Origin: Gottschalkiaceae bacterium SANA
Lineage (GTDB): Bacteria; Bacillota; Clostridia; Tissierellales; GPF-1
NCBI GenBank assembly: GCA_036323355.1
Contig: AP028876.1
Coordinates: 620,001 to 684,000, forward strand
Direction: 5' to 3'
DNA length: 64,000 nucleotides
Shown: positions 45,173 through 54,752 of the stretch, piece after piece
Position numbering within the stretch: position 1 is the first letter of the stretch
How the letters are laid out: every line of letters starts with the position of its first letter
Made by a program: the position numbers and the translations under genes
Notes under the pieces: generated by a model
Told to the model about the DNA's origin: nothing
Database searches by the model: none
What the model saw: the letters and a program-made list of their open reading frames with translations, nothing else

Positions 45173-45904
45173 ATGAAAATAATTGTGGCGAAAAATTATG
45201 AAGAACTGAGCCGTAAGGCGGGAAATTTATTTGCAAGCCAATTAATCTTAAAATCCAATGCGGTGATTGGGCTAGCAACAGGCAGCAGTCCGGTGGGGAT
45301 GTACAAGGAATTGATTCGGATTTATCGGAATGGAGATATTGATTTTGATGAGGTTGTTTCTTTTAACTTGGATGAGTATATCGGATTAACTCCGGACAAT
45401 GAGCAAAGCTATCATTATTTTATGCGGGAGAATTTGTTTGATCATATTAATATTCGACCAGAGAATATTCATATCCCCAGTGGAATTGCTGTGGATATGA
45501 CGATTGCAGCCCAAAGTTATGACAAGATGATTGAAGAGGCTGGAGGGATTGATATTCAGATTTTGGGAATCGGAAACAATGGACATATCGGATTTAACGA
45601 ACCCGATGTGAAGTTTGAGGCGAGAACGCATATCGTGGAGCTGGAACCGGATACGATTGAAGCTAATTCGCGTTTTTTCGATTCGATTGACCAAGTGCCA
45701 ACCCAAGCGATTAGCATGGGAATCAAGAATATTATGCAATCGAGAAAGATCGTATTGATTGCCAGCGGAGAAGGTAAGGCAAAAGTGGTTCAAGCAATGA
45801 TTGAAGGACCGATTACACCGGAATTGCCCGCATCTGTTTTGCAATTGCACCCAGATGTTACCATCATTCTTGATCAAGCAGCAGCTAGTTTATTAAGGTC
45901 ATAA
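45173..45904 (+). CDS. nagB: Glucosamine-6-phosphate deaminase
   Basis: It converts glucosamine-6-phosphate to fructose-6-phosphate and ammonia. The 243-residue protein has GLATGSSPVGMYKELI, VVSFNLDEYIGL (catalytic Asp), SYHYFMRENLFDHIN and GIGNNGHIGFNEP (catalytic His/Glu region). IMQSRKIVLIASGEGKA completes the set. AAGGAGTTAAGC precedes the ATG. It has its own strong promoter with a possible operator, 2 kb after the PTS operon. A glucosamine route thus lies beside the galactosamine/tagatose route; nagA is not in the window. Confidence 0.96.
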   Translation: MKIIVAKNYEELSRKAGNLFASQLILKSNAVIGLATGSSPVGMYKELIRIYRNGDIDFDEVVSFNLDEYIGLTPDNEQSYHYFMRENLFDHINIRPENIHIPSGIAVDMTIAAQSYDKMIEEAGGIDIQILGIGNNGHIGFNEPDVKFEARTHIVELEPDTIEANSRFFDSIDQVPTQAISMGIKNIMQSRKIVLIASGEGKAKVVQAMIEGPITPELPASVLQLHPDVTIILDQAAASLLRS

Positions 45905-45911
45905 GCAGCAA

Positions 45912-45970
45912 AGTAAGAGCGCTTCCAAATGTGGATTTTTCAAACACTTGGGGCGCTCTTTACTGTTTTT
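45912..45970 (+). terminator. Intrinsic terminator after nagB
   Basis: A long imperfect hairpin pairs AGTAAGAGCGC (from 45912) with GCGCTCTTTACT (to 45964), with inner CCAA/TTGG and TGT/ACA, then five T. Confidence 0.85.
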
Positions 45971-46050
45971 CAAAATAGATGGGTTTCTTCGAATTTTAAT
46001 TGGGAAAAAGTCAATTCTTGCCTGAGTGGTTGCGGAAGATTTCAAATATA

Positions 46051-46079
46051 TTGACAGGCGTGGAGAAATCGAAGAAGAT
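46051..46079 (+). promoter_or_regulatory. Possible promoter of the transaldolase-like gene
   Basis: A perfect TTGACA (46051-46056) stands 17 bp before a poor -10 (GAAGAT). The weak -10 suggests an activator or another start. Confidence 0.35.
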
Positions 46080-46137
46080 AAGATGGAATAATAAAAAACA
46101 AGAAGAGACAATAAGGAACAAGAATGGAGGAATTACA

Positions 46138-46812
46138 ATGTTAGTAATGTTGGATACAGCAGATCATCAATCGATTCGAGACGGTTTTGAATATTTTCCT
46201 TTAGCGGGAGTAACAACAAATCCATCGATTGTAGCTAAAGCAAAGAGTGACTTTTGGGCGCTTCAAGAGGGAATTCGTACGATTATTGGTCAAGAATCCT
46301 TATTATTTGTGCAGGTTGTCGGTCAAACGGCAGAGGAGATGGTGGCGGATGCCAAGGTGCTTCAAGCGCGATTGGGAAACACCACTTTTGTGAAGGTACC
46401 TGTAACGAAAGAGGGTTTAAAAGCGATGCCAATGATCAAAAAAGCAGGAATTGGCGTATTGGCAACGGCGGTTTTTACACCGATGCAGGCCTTGTTGGCT
46501 GCACGAGCGGGTGCAGATTGGGTAGCACCCTACGTGAATCGTATTGATAATATTACAGGAGACGGGGTTGGCGTGATTGCCGCGATTCGTGATATTTTTG
46601 ACCAAGGCGGGATTGATACTAAGATTGTGGCGGCTAGTTTTAAGAATGCGCAGCAAGTTTTGGAGTGTGCGAAATTGGGTGCTGAAGCGGTAACTGTTCC
46701 CGCTGATATTCTAGAAAAGCTATTGGAACATTTAATGACGGATTGGTCGATGGATCAATTTAATAAAGACTGGGAATCACAGTATGGAAAGAAGACAATC
46801 GCTGACTTGTAA
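46138..46812 (+). CDS. Fructose-6-phosphate aldolase / transaldolase-like protein
   Basis: The 224-residue protein belongs to the short transaldolase group (FSA/TalC/MipB). It is a TIM barrel with a Schiff-base lysine in TTFVKVPVTKEGLKAM. GVTTNPSIVAKAKSDF, TAVFTPMQALLAARAGADWVAPYVNRIDN and KIVAASFKNAQQV also match. It could cleave fructose-6-phosphate to dihydroxyacetone and glyceraldehyde-3-phosphate, or act as transaldolase in the pentose phosphate pathway. The ATG at 46138 follows GGAGGAATTAC; the frame is open upstream but unsupported. Fructose-6-phosphate is the NagB product, so the neighbourhood makes sense. Confidence 0.9.
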   Translation: MLVMLDTADHQSIRDGFEYFPLAGVTTNPSIVAKAKSDFWALQEGIRTIIGQESLLFVQVVGQTAEEMVADAKVLQARLGNTTFVKVPVTKEGLKAMPMIKKAGIGVLATAVFTPMQALLAARAGADWVAPYVNRIDNITGDGVGVIAAIRDIFDQGGIDTKIVAASFKNAQQVLECAKLGAEAVTVPADILEKLLEHLMTDWSMDQFNKDWESQYGKKTIADL

Positions 46813-46823
46813 GTCTTTTCCTA

Positions 46824-46832
46824 TGGTATAAT
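46824..46832 (+). promoter_or_regulatory. Extended -10 promoter of the SLH protein gene
   Basis: TGGTATAAT combines an extended TGn with a perfect -10, 31 bp before the start codon. Confidence 0.6.
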
Positions 46833-46863
46833 AGGGGGAGAATTCAACAAGGAGGCGAACGGA

Positions 46864-48771
46864 ATGAAGCGATGGATGATGATTGGATTGATTGTTATAC
46901 TTAGCATTCAGCCTGTATTTGCAGGATCCTTTCGGGATGTTGCAGGCAGTGATTATGAATGGGCAGACCAGTATATCGATACGATGAATGAAAAGGGAAT
47001 CTTAAAAGGGTATGACGGTGGCATATTCAAGCCAGGGGATTCGGTTACCTATGAACAAGCCCTTGTTATGGCGGGACGTTTATTTCAATACTCTACCGAT
47101 GAAGTGACTCAAGCGAGCAAAAGCTATCAATCAACCTTGGTTACCTTGGGAGCGGCGAATTGGGCCAAAGCAGATATCGCGATTGCTTTAAACGAGGGTT
47201 TGATTTCGGTTGAAGAGTTGAAAGCACTCTATGATAAGGACCGTGCCCAAAAAGTGAATAAGGGACAGATTACCCGAATTTTGGCGAGAGCCTTGGGATT
47301 GGAACAGGACGCGAACAATGTTTTGATCTATCAAGAGGTAGAAAAGTTCACCGATTTTGCAAGCAAGAAGAATGATGCGAATTGGGCTTATGTGGAAGTC
47401 ATGGTGAAAGCGGGAATCATCAATGGATTGACGGATCCGGATACCGGAAAGCTTGTTTTTCAACCAGATTCTCAGGTAAGTCGTGCAGTTATGGCGACCC
47501 TTTTATCAAGAACCTATTCAAAGATGGAAGCAGGTGGATTGATCCATACGGGTTCTAAAACACCACCGGCTACGACTAATTCTTTGACTACGACAATTTC
47601 TAATCTAATTCCGTCGGGGAGTAATCACTTCGTTCAATTGCAACAAACAAGTGAATGGTATCGTGTCGATAGTCTTGCAGTGCTGACACGTAATGGCCAA
47701 GTAGCAACTTTGGGTAACTTCGTTAAGGGAGAAACGGTTGTTGTGACCTATGCTGTGGATGATAACCCGGCCAACAATACTTACAAGTTGTTAACCATGA
47801 CAACAAGTGGGAGCGGGCAAGCAAATCCATCGAATCCACCGTTAGGCACGGTAGTATACGAAGGGATGGTCACCCAGCGAAGTGACAGTAATGGGTCAAT
47901 TACCTTTGTCCAAGATAGTTTTGAAAATGAAATAAAGGCTTACAAGACATGGACGGTTAATAAAACGTTTCCTATTACTTTGGGATTTGAAAGCACAACG
48001 GCATCATCTTTGATGCAGAATCAATATGTTCAAGTAAATGCCAATAATGGGCAGGTTGTTTCGATTACGGCTTGGCCTGCGACAACAACGATCAGTGGTG
48101 TTTTTCAAGGGATTGTATTTGGCCAACAAAATAAGGTCAAACTTGTATCGAATGGCGTAACAAGAGAACTAGCCTTAGGAAATTCCGTTTATGTGATGAA
48201 AAATGGCAGACAAATTTTAGTAACTGAATTAGCGGTTGGTGATGCAGTTACCATGACTATGAGTTATCAAGAAGTCTCTTCGATTATGGGAACGGCGACT
48301 ACGGCTCAAACCATTCAGGTTGAGGTGGTTTCAGTAACCATTGCAGGAACAACGGAGTTAAGAGTGCGCACCTCAACGGGTGTGGAGTCAACGTATTCAG
48401 TAACCAGTGCAACGCCAGTATATCAAGGTAACGGACAAATTCAAATCTTTGATTTGCGGCCCGGCAACCAGATTACTTTATATGTAATGGGGGATCAGAT
48501 TCTAAATATTTCCGTTCAAACTCAAAGTGGTTCGGCCGCTTTTGTTGGGCGCTTACTCTTATCTGATTATGGACTCCAACTAATGATGCTTGAAAAGGAT
48601 GACGGCACACAAGTTAATGTTTACTATAATCAACAGACTAATTTTATTAATTCATCAGGACAGTCAACTTCCTATGGACAATTGAGTACAGGCAATCAGA
48701 TTTCCATTGCAGGTACTTATAACAGCGAAGGCAAGTTGATTGCCAATACAGTCATGATTTTGACCCAATAA
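46864..48771 (+). CDS. S-layer homology (SLH) domain surface protein
   Basis: This 635-residue exported protein has a signal peptide (MKRWMMIGLIVILSIQPVFA, cleavage after about residue 20). Three SLH-type segments span about residues 21-220 (FRDVAGSDYEWADQYIDTM with GILKGYDGGIFKPGDSVTYE; a weaker middle one; FTDFASKKNDANWAYVEVM with FQPDSQVSRAVMATLL). SLH domains bind cell-wall polymers. The remaining 400 residues are Thr/Ser/Gln-rich beta-type sequence with repeated stretches such as QVVSITAW, of no known function. AAGGAGGCG precedes the ATG. It stands alone, with its own promoter and terminator. Confidence 0.9.
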   Translation: MKRWMMIGLIVILSIQPVFAGSFRDVAGSDYEWADQYIDTMNEKGILKGYDGGIFKPGDSVTYEQALVMAGRLFQYSTDEVTQASKSYQSTLVTLGAANWAKADIAIALNEGLISVEELKALYDKDRAQKVNKGQITRILARALGLEQDANNVLIYQEVEKFTDFASKKNDANWAYVEVMVKAGIINGLTDPDTGKLVFQPDSQVSRAVMATLLSRTYSKMEAGGLIHTGSKTPPATTNSLTTTISNLIPSGSNHFVQLQQTSEWYRVDSLAVLTRNGQVATLGNFVKGETVVVTYAVDDNPANNTYKLLTMTTSGSGQANPSNPPLGTVVYEGMVTQRSDSNGSITFVQDSFENEIKAYKTWTVNKTFPITLGFESTTASSLMQNQYVQVNANNGQVVSITAWPATTTISGVFQGIVFGQQNKVKLVSNGVTRELALGNSVYVMKNGRQILVTELAVGDAVTMTMSYQEVSSIMGTATTAQTIQVEVVSVTIAGTTELRVRTSTGVESTYSVTSATPVYQGNGQIQIFDLRPGNQITLYVMGDQILNISVQTQSGSAAFVGRLLLSDYGLQLMMLEKDDGTQVNVYYNQQTNFINSSGQSTSYGQLSTGNQISIAGTYNSEGKLIANTVMILTQ

Positions 48772-48780
48772 ATGTAAAGT

Positions 48781-48814
48781 CTCCGTTTCATCTTTGATGA
48801 AGCGGAGCTTTTTT
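48781..48814 (+). terminator. Intrinsic terminator after the SLH gene
   Basis: CTCCGTTTCATC (48781-48792) pairs with GATGAAGCGGAG (48796-48807, one G-U), followed by six T. Confidence 0.9.
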
Positions 48815-48882
48815 ATTCTCATCGGAAATGGTGTACAATGAGAAGAGAAATTAATGAGAATATTTGATACAAAGGAGTAGCA

Positions 48883-49980
48883 ATGAAACGAGTATTGGGA
48901 ATTTTTCTAGCAAGTGTATTGATTCTAACAGGGTGTCAGCCTCCCCTTGAAATAACTGAAGAGCCCTATGTTCCTGTCGAAGTTACAGATGTACAAACCA
49001 TGAACCTAGAGCAACGTGCGGCGCTGTCTGGTGTGTTGATGGCTAATCGAGAAGCGATGATTATGGTGCCAATAGCCGCAGCAGTCGAGCGTGTTGATGT
49101 GCGGTTGGGCCAATGGGTTGAGGAAGATGATCCGTTATTTCGATTAGATGCAGAAGCGATTGAGGATCAGGTTGAACAGGCTGCAGCTGCTTTTGATCAA
49201 GCTCGTGCCGGCTATGAAAGCAACCTGGAACAATTGCGATTGGCCCAAACTACAGCCGAGCGCTTGAAACGATTGTATGAAGCTGGCGCGGTGTCGAAGA
49301 GCGAGTGGGAACAGGCCAAGCTTGCAGCTTCACCCGAGATGATTGATGCCTTGCTTGCAGGCTTTCAACAAGCGAAAACGATGTATGATCAAACCAATTC
49401 TTTGCTGAATGATTTAGAGGTGAAGGCACCGATCTCGGGAAAGGTTTCATACCTTGGGGTGACGGAGCAGGGCTATGCGGCACCCGGGCAGCCGGCTGCT
49501 ATTATTTCGGATGCCTCCACGATGAAGGTGGCGGTAAACTTGCCGTCGAAACTGATTTCTTTGATTTCGGTGGGGGATTCGGTTTCTCTTGAGATTCCAG
49601 CGATTCAAACGCAAACTATTGGAGAAATCTTGGCCATCGGTTCAGCTGTGGATCAGCAGACTTTTTTGTACCCGGTGGAAGTAAGGCTAGAAAATCAGGC
49701 AGGGAAGCTGTTGCCAGGCATGTTTGCCAAAGTTTATTTGGTTACTGAGAGGCGAGATGGAGTGGTAGCCATTCCCATTGAAGCCGTTATTGAGAAGTTA
49801 GGTCTTAAAAAGGTCTTTGTGCAAGAGGAAGACCGCGCCGTGGAACGTCTAGTTGAAACTGGTTTGGATGACGGAAGCTTTGTTGAGATTGTATCGGGAC
49901 TCTCCGTAGGAGAAAAATTGATTGTCAAGGGTCAAAGCTTTTTGGAAGACCAAGCACGGATTTTGGTTGTGGAAGAGTAG
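48883..49980 (+). CDS. RND efflux periplasmic-adaptor-type lipoprotein
   Basis: The 365-residue protein is a membrane fusion (adaptor) subunit for the RND pump encoded next. It has a lipoprotein signal ending LILTGC, so Cys18 is lipidated. Two lipoyl-like half-motifs flank a coiled-coil helical hairpin (about 95-165, rich in Gln, Ala and Leu). A beta-barrel and a membrane-proximal domain follow (IPIEAVIEKLGLKKVFV, VSGLSVGEKLIVKG). AAAGGAGTAGC precedes the ATG. In a single-membrane organism it would work at the outer face of the membrane; no outer-membrane channel gene is nearby. Confidence 0.92.
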   Translation: MKRVLGIFLASVLILTGCQPPLEITEEPYVPVEVTDVQTMNLEQRAALSGVLMANREAMIMVPIAAAVERVDVRLGQWVEEDDPLFRLDAEAIEDQVEQAAAAFDQARAGYESNLEQLRLAQTTAERLKRLYEAGAVSKSEWEQAKLAASPEMIDALLAGFQQAKTMYDQTNSLLNDLEVKAPISGKVSYLGVTEQGYAAPGQPAAIISDASTMKVAVNLPSKLISLISVGDSVSLEIPAIQTQTIGEILAIGSAVDQQTFLYPVEVRLENQAGKLLPGMFAKVYLVTERRDGVVAIPIEAVIEKLGLKKVFVQEEDRAVERLVETGLDDGSFVEIVSGLSVGEKLIVKGQSFLEDQARILVVEE

Positions 49981-49989
49981 GAGGACAAA

Positions 49990-52900
49990 ATGTTATCAAA
50001 GTTTGCAGTTGGTCGTCCCACAACCATTGTGATGATGACCCTGGTCCTTTTGCTTCTGGGGATCATATCATTTCTTAATATTCCGGTGGATTTGTTTCCG
50101 GAAATAGAAGTCCCTGTCTTAATCGTATTGTCGGATTACGAAGGGGTATCACCATCAGAGATTGAAAAATTAGTAACGCGACCATTGGAAGGAGCCACCG
50201 CTGCTGTAGAAGGACTGGTTGATTTGCAGTCTATTTCCTCGGAGGGGCGTTCTTTGGTGGTTGCGCAATTTGATTATGGTACGGATATGGATCAAGCGTC
50301 TTTAAAGGTGCGAGAACGGGTAGACATGGTGGAAGGTTTTTTGCCGGAGGATGCTTCTGCACCCACGATCTTGCGCTTTGACCCCAGTGATTTGCCGATT
50401 CTTGATATCGCTTTGACGGCGCCAGCCCTTTCGTCACTGGAGTTGCAATCCTTTGTAGAAGAGGAACTGAAGCCAAAGCTGGAGCAAGTAGATGGTGTAG
50501 CTAATGTTGATATTATCGGCGGTGTGGAAGATCAAGTCGAGATTCGATTCAGCCGCGAGCAACTGGTTGGTTATGGCTTGGATATCGCGCAGATTCAGCA
50601 GATTCTGGCGGCAGAAAACTTTAACCTGCCTGCAGGTCAAGTGAGTCGAGGCAACCGTTCCTTAAGTGTGCGGGCCATTGGTGAATTCCAATCTATCGAG
50701 GAAGTGCGGGACCTCTTGTTGCCTCTGCCTCGTGGTGGACAAGTTCGCTTGGGTGAATTGGCTCAGGTTGAACGGATCGCCAAGGAAGGAACAACCAAAA
50801 CCCTGATTAACGGTCAAGTAGCGGTGGAGCTTTCTATCAACAAGCAGTCTGGCACCAATACGGTTGCTGTATCGGATCGAATGGAAGCGGAACTAGCGAC
50901 CTTGCTAGAGGCCTATCCCGAGATTGAAATGATTCGGATTCTTGATCAGGCGGAAGTCATTCGATTGGCCATTAAGGCCGTTATTCAGGATGCGCTGATC
51001 GGCGCTTTTTTGGCTGTATTGATTTTGTATATCTTTCTGGGTAATTATCGGACCACATTGATTATTGCGATTACCATTCCAGTTTCGATTATTTCGACCT
51101 TTATTTTATTATTCTATACGGGTATTACCATCAATCTGATGACCCTGGGTGGCTTGGCACTGGGGCTGGGGATGCTGGTGGATAACTCCATCGTTGTTTT
51201 GGAAAATATATTCCGCTTTCGGCAGGAAGGCTATGATTTCAAAGAGGCTGCTGTACGGGGAGCCAAGGAAGTGAGTTTATCGGTAATGGCATCGACATTG
51301 ACAACCATTGCTGTCTTTTTACCTATTTCTTTTGTTGGGGGATTGACCTCGATTATTTTTCGGGAACTTGCATTAACGGTTACCTTTTCGCTGTTGACAT
51401 CCCTGTTACTGGCTCTGACTTTGATTCCCATGCTATCATCTTTATTGCTGACGGACAGACAGATGGAACTGGCTTTTACGGATGAGGATCAACGCCACCG
51501 ATTGATTGGTCGCATTCGACATCAGTTTGAGTCGCTTCGCCTGCTATATAGCCGAACTTTGAAGCGAGCCTTGCGGAATCGGAAAAAAATGGTAGCCGGA
51601 GCTGTAATTTTTATGGTTGTGGCCGTCTTTTTGGCTTTCTTCCTAGGGCAGGAATTCATTCCTGAGATGGACGAAGGTTTGGTGCAAGTGGATGTACGCC
51701 TGCCGGATGGTGCACAGTCCCATGAAACGGAAATGGTTCTAGCTAAGATTGTTCAACGGATTCAACCCATAGCAGAAGTGCAGTCCTTGTTTACGCGAGT
51801 TGGATCAAGTGGAAACCAGGGCATGGTTTCTGCAGCTGGGAATCGTGGCCAGGTTTCTGTGATCTTGTCCTCTCTTCAGGACCGAGAGATAGAGATTCAA
51901 GTGATTGAAGCTGAAATTCGAGAAGCAGTAAAAAATATTCCTGGTGCGGAAGTTTCGGTGATGGTTCCATCGTCCACCAACCTTTCCACTGCGGCAGCAC
52001 CTTTGGAAGTTAAGATTCTTGGCGATGATTTGGATGCTCTGCAAAAGGTAAGCGATGATGTGGTGCGAGAACTTTCAAAGCTTGCGTCCCTGACGGAAGT
52101 CAAAAGTGACCTAGCAGAAGGGATCCCGGAGGTTTGGGTCGTACCGGATCGATTGATCGCTTCACAATATGGATTGACAACAGCGCAGATTGCACAATCG
52201 GTCAATCAGCAATTAAGTGGTATCGCGGCGACTCGGCTGAAATTAGGCGGGAAAGAAGTGGAGGTACGCCTGCGGGGTGATTCGATTTACAGCGAAAATA
52301 TGAATACCCTTTCCCAAACGCCAGTTGTGGGTTTTGGGGGATTAAGTGTTCCCCTGGGGGAGGTTGCTGAGATTCAATTAAAGCAGGGACCTATCAGCAT
52401 CAATCGGGAATCTCAGTCAAGATTGATTTCGGTGACGGCTCAATTGGCATATGGAGATGCGGCAGATGCTGCGGTGGTGGCTGAAAAAGCCCTCGCTTCC
52501 TTGCAAATGCCGAAAGGAGTGCGGGTGGAAATTACGGGAGAAAATGAAGAAATTGAAGAGGCTTTTTCCGATCTGGGCTGGGCCATGCTTCTGGCAGTTG
52601 TTCTGGTGTATATGGTGCTTGCATCGGAATTTGAGTCTCTGCTAAACCCATTTATTATTCTATTGATTGTGCCCCTGTCCTATGCGGGCGCTCTCTATGG
52701 ATTAACCTTGTTCCAGCAAACCCTGAGCGTACCGTCGATTATGGGCCTGGTCATTATTACGGGGATTGTGGTGAATGATGCCATTGTGTTGATTGATTAT
52801 GTCAACATACGAAGAAAGCAAGGGGAATCGCGGGAAGAGGCCTTGCTGGCGGCGGGTCCGATTCGGATGCGGCCAATTCTGATGACAACCTTGACAACCG

Positions 52901-53097
52901 TTCTAGGGTTAGCGCCTTATATGGTTGGAACCGATGAGGCGTCGATGTTTATGCGTCCTATGGCAGTCGTTGTGATCTTTGGATTGATCACTTCAACCCT
53001 CTTGACCCTGGTATTGTCCCCTGTGATCTATTCCCTCTTTGATGATCTTTCCATTAAAATCGGGTCTCGGATGCACAGAGGGGTTTCAAGCAAGTAA
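49990..53097 (+). CDS. RND family efflux transporter permease
   Basis: This 1035-residue, 12-helix proton-driven exporter is of the AcrB/MdtB-like class. The start FAVGRPTTIVMMTLVLLLLG and FLNIPVDLFPEIEVP are typical. The relay helix is GLALGLGMLVDNSIVVLENIFRF with one Asp followed by Asn, as in many Gram-positive and hydrophobe exporters. The two large external loops (about 40-330 and 560-870) and the second-half relay LVIITGIVVNDAIVLIDYVN are present. AGGAGGACAAA precedes the ATG, 9 bases after the adaptor stop. Substrate unknown; drugs, lipids or bile acids are possibilities. Confidence 0.95.
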   Translation: MLSKFAVGRPTTIVMMTLVLLLLGIISFLNIPVDLFPEIEVPVLIVLSDYEGVSPSEIEKLVTRPLEGATAAVEGLVDLQSISSEGRSLVVAQFDYGTDMDQASLKVRERVDMVEGFLPEDASAPTILRFDPSDLPILDIALTAPALSSLELQSFVEEELKPKLEQVDGVANVDIIGGVEDQVEIRFSREQLVGYGLDIAQIQQILAAENFNLPAGQVSRGNRSLSVRAIGEFQSIEEVRDLLLPLPRGGQVRLGELAQVERIAKEGTTKTLINGQVAVELSINKQSGTNTVAVSDRMEAELATLLEAYPEIEMIRILDQAEVIRLAIKAVIQDALIGAFLAVLILYIFLGNYRTTLIIAITIPVSIISTFILLFYTGITINLMTLGGLALGLGMLVDNSIVVLENIFRFRQEGYDFKEAAVRGAKEVSLSVMASTLTTIAVFLPISFVGGLTSIIFRELALTVTFSLLTSLLLALTLIPMLSSLLLTDRQMELAFTDEDQRHRLIGRIRHQFESLRLLYSRTLKRALRNRKKMVAGAVIFMVVAVFLAFFLGQEFIPEMDEGLVQVDVRLPDGAQSHETEMVLAKIVQRIQPIAEVQSLFTRVGSSGNQGMVSAAGNRGQVSVILSSLQDREIEIQVIEAEIREAVKNIPGAEVSVMVPSSTNLSTAAAPLEVKILGDDLDALQKVSDDVVRELSKLASLTEVKSDLAEGIPEVWVVPDRLIASQYGLTTAQIAQSVNQQLSGIAATRLKLGGKEVEVRLRGDSIYSENMNTLSQTPVVGFGGLSVPLGEVAEIQLKQGPISINRESQSRLISVTAQLAYGDAADAAVVAEKALASLQMPKGVRVEITGENEEIEEAFSDLGWAMLLAVVLVYMVLASEFESLLNPFIILLIVPLSYAGALYGLTLFQQTLSVPSIMGLVIITGIVVNDAIVLIDYVNIRRKQGESREEALLAAGPIRMRPILMTTLTTVLGLAPYMVGTDEASMFMRPMAVVVIFGLITSTLLTLVLSPVIYSLFDDLSIKIGSRMHRGVSSK

Positions 53098-53112
53098 AGA
53101 TTTCGGTATAAT
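53084..53112 (+). promoter_or_regulatory. Promoter of the C26 hydrolase operon
   Basis: A perfect TATAAT (53107-53112) lies 17 bp after a weak TTTCAA (53084-53089), within the end of the RND gene. Confidence 0.5.
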
Positions 53113-53136
53113 AAAAGGCAGTTGAGGAGGTGGCTT

Positions 53137-53868
53137 ATGAAACCAGTGATTGGTGTTTTGGGAAATTTGACAACCGTAGAAGAAAGGGCGGTGACACGCG
53201 CCTTTGTCAATCAATCGTATATTGATGCGGTTGAAAAAGCAGGTGGTGTACCCTTGGTCTTTCCGGTTGGAATCGATCGAAAGGCAACTGCGTATTTGTT
53301 GGAGCGGGTAGACGGACTGTTAGTAACCGGAGGGATAGACGTGCATCCTTTCTATTATGATGAGGAGCCTTATGAGGAATTGGGAGCGATCTTGCCCACC
53401 ATGGACTTATTTCATATTGAAGCTGTTCGAAAAGCGGTTGAGATGCAGATGCCTATTCTTGGTATTTGTCGGGGCCTGCAGGTGATGAATGTTGCTTTCG
53501 GCGGAACCTTGTTTCAAGATTTGAGCCATATTCCTACCATGGTCCTAAAGCATCAGCAAGAAGGCAGCCGAACTCTAGGCATGCATTATGTTGAAGTCGA
53601 GGCAGGTAGCCGGTTACGAAAAATGATCGGGGAAAGGGTGATGGTGAACAGTTTACATCATCAATCCATCAAAGACCTAGCACCAGATTTTAAAGTAGTG
53701 GCCAAGGCGAGTGATGGAGTGGTGGAAGCCATTGAGAAAAAAGAGTATGGATTTTGTTTGGGGGTGCAGTGGCATCCTGAAGAAATGATTCAAGTATCGA
53801 GCGCGATGAAGCCAATTTTTCAGGGCTTTATCAATGCGACTCGAACGGAAGGTCTGGGAGGAAAATAA
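53137..53868 (+). CDS. Gamma-glutamyl-gamma-aminobutyrate hydrolase family (peptidase C26) protein
   Basis: The 243-residue class I glutamine amidotransferase-like protein resembles PuuD. It has the nucleophile elbow PILGICRGLQVMNVAFGG with Cys, and NSLHHQSIKDLAP. The catalytic His/Glu pair is in GVQWHPEEM. PuuD releases GABA from gamma-glutamyl-GABA in putrescine breakdown, but many relatives have other gamma-glutamyl substrates, and no other puu gene is here. The ATG at 53137 follows GAGGAGGTGG. It starts a run with DUF4438, DegV and a split chromate transporter, with very short gaps. Confidence 0.9.
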   Translation: MKPVIGVLGNLTTVEERAVTRAFVNQSYIDAVEKAGGVPLVFPVGIDRKATAYLLERVDGLLVTGGIDVHPFYYDEEPYEELGAILPTMDLFHIEAVRKAVEMQMPILGICRGLQVMNVAFGGTLFQDLSHIPTMVLKHQQEGSRTLGMHYVEVEAGSRLRKMIGERVMVNSLHHQSIKDLAPDFKVVAKASDGVVEAIEKKEYGFCLGVQWHPEEMIQVSSAMKPIFQGFINATRTEGLGGK

Positions 53869-53873
53869 AAGCG

Positions 53874-54731
53874 ATGGCAAAAACGAATAGAGAACGGTTG
53901 ATCAGACAATCGGTACAAGGAAAAGTACATCATCCATTGGGTAATGATTTTCGAGTAGAACGAGACGGAGAGCCGCGGATTTTACCTGCAACGGGTGGAA
54001 TTTGCTACAACGTGAAGGTTGGGGATCCGGCCTTTGGTTGGGAAGGTGATCATATTGAACCGGGCGTTTCTGTACGAAACGAAGAGGTGAGGGAGAATCA
54101 AGCCTTTACCGCCTTGTCATGCATTGGCAATGAAGCGATTGTTGTGTCGGGTGATGCCAAGGGTGATCGAGGTTATGTAACAGGAAAACACGGTGGCATT
54201 GATCATGTTCTGGTGTATTTTGATGATGAAACCCTAAATGCCTTGGCGATCGATGATAAAATTATGGTTCGCGCCCATGGACAAGGATTAAAATTGAATG
54301 CGTACCCGGAGATCAAGGTGATGAACATTGACCCAGATCTCTTTGATCGGATTCAAATTGAGGAAAAAGAGGGGCGTTTGATTGTTCCAGTTGCGGCGGA
54401 AGTGCCGGCAGTGATGATGGCATCCGGTTTGGGGGCGCGCCATGCTTACTCGGGAGATTTTGATATTATGACTGGGGATAAGGCTGGGATAGAGGCATCA
54501 GGGATTGATCAGCTTCGATTCGGTGATCTAGTCTTGCTAAAAGATATGGATTGCGCTTATGGGTATGACTATCGCCCTGGTGCTGTGAGTATTGGGGTTA
54601 TCGTCCACAGCGACTGCATCAAGATGGGGCATGGCCCTGGGGTTACTGTGATTCTAACCAGTCGTGATGGCAAGATTGACGGCCTTATTTCTGAAGGTGC
54701 AAATATCAAAGACATTATTGAAAACGCATAA
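53874..54731 (+). CDS. DUF4438 domain protein
   Basis: This 285-residue protein appears to belong to DUF4438, a family of unknown function found in thermophiles and anaerobes. Visible features are an N-terminal glycine-rich beta part with PATGGICYNVKVGDPAFGWEGDHIEPGVS, then VSGDAKGDRGYVTGKHGGIDH, and a C-terminal GHGPGVTVILTSRDG. No catalytic motif is obvious; several conserved Asp and His suggest metal or ligand binding. The start is ATG at 53874, 5 bases after the previous stop, with GGGAGG inside the end of the upstream gene. Confidence 0.8.
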   Translation: MAKTNRERLIRQSVQGKVHHPLGNDFRVERDGEPRILPATGGICYNVKVGDPAFGWEGDHIEPGVSVRNEEVRENQAFTALSCIGNEAIVVSGDAKGDRGYVTGKHGGIDHVLVYFDDETLNALAIDDKIMVRAHGQGLKLNAYPEIKVMNIDPDLFDRIQIEEKEGRLIVPVAAEVPAVMMASGLGARHAYSGDFDIMTGDKAGIEASGIDQLRFGDLVLLKDMDCAYGYDYRPGAVSIGVIVHSDCIKMGHGPGVTVILTSRDGKIDGLISEGANIKDIIENA

Positions 54732-54752
54732 ATCTTGAATTGGGGAGAGAGT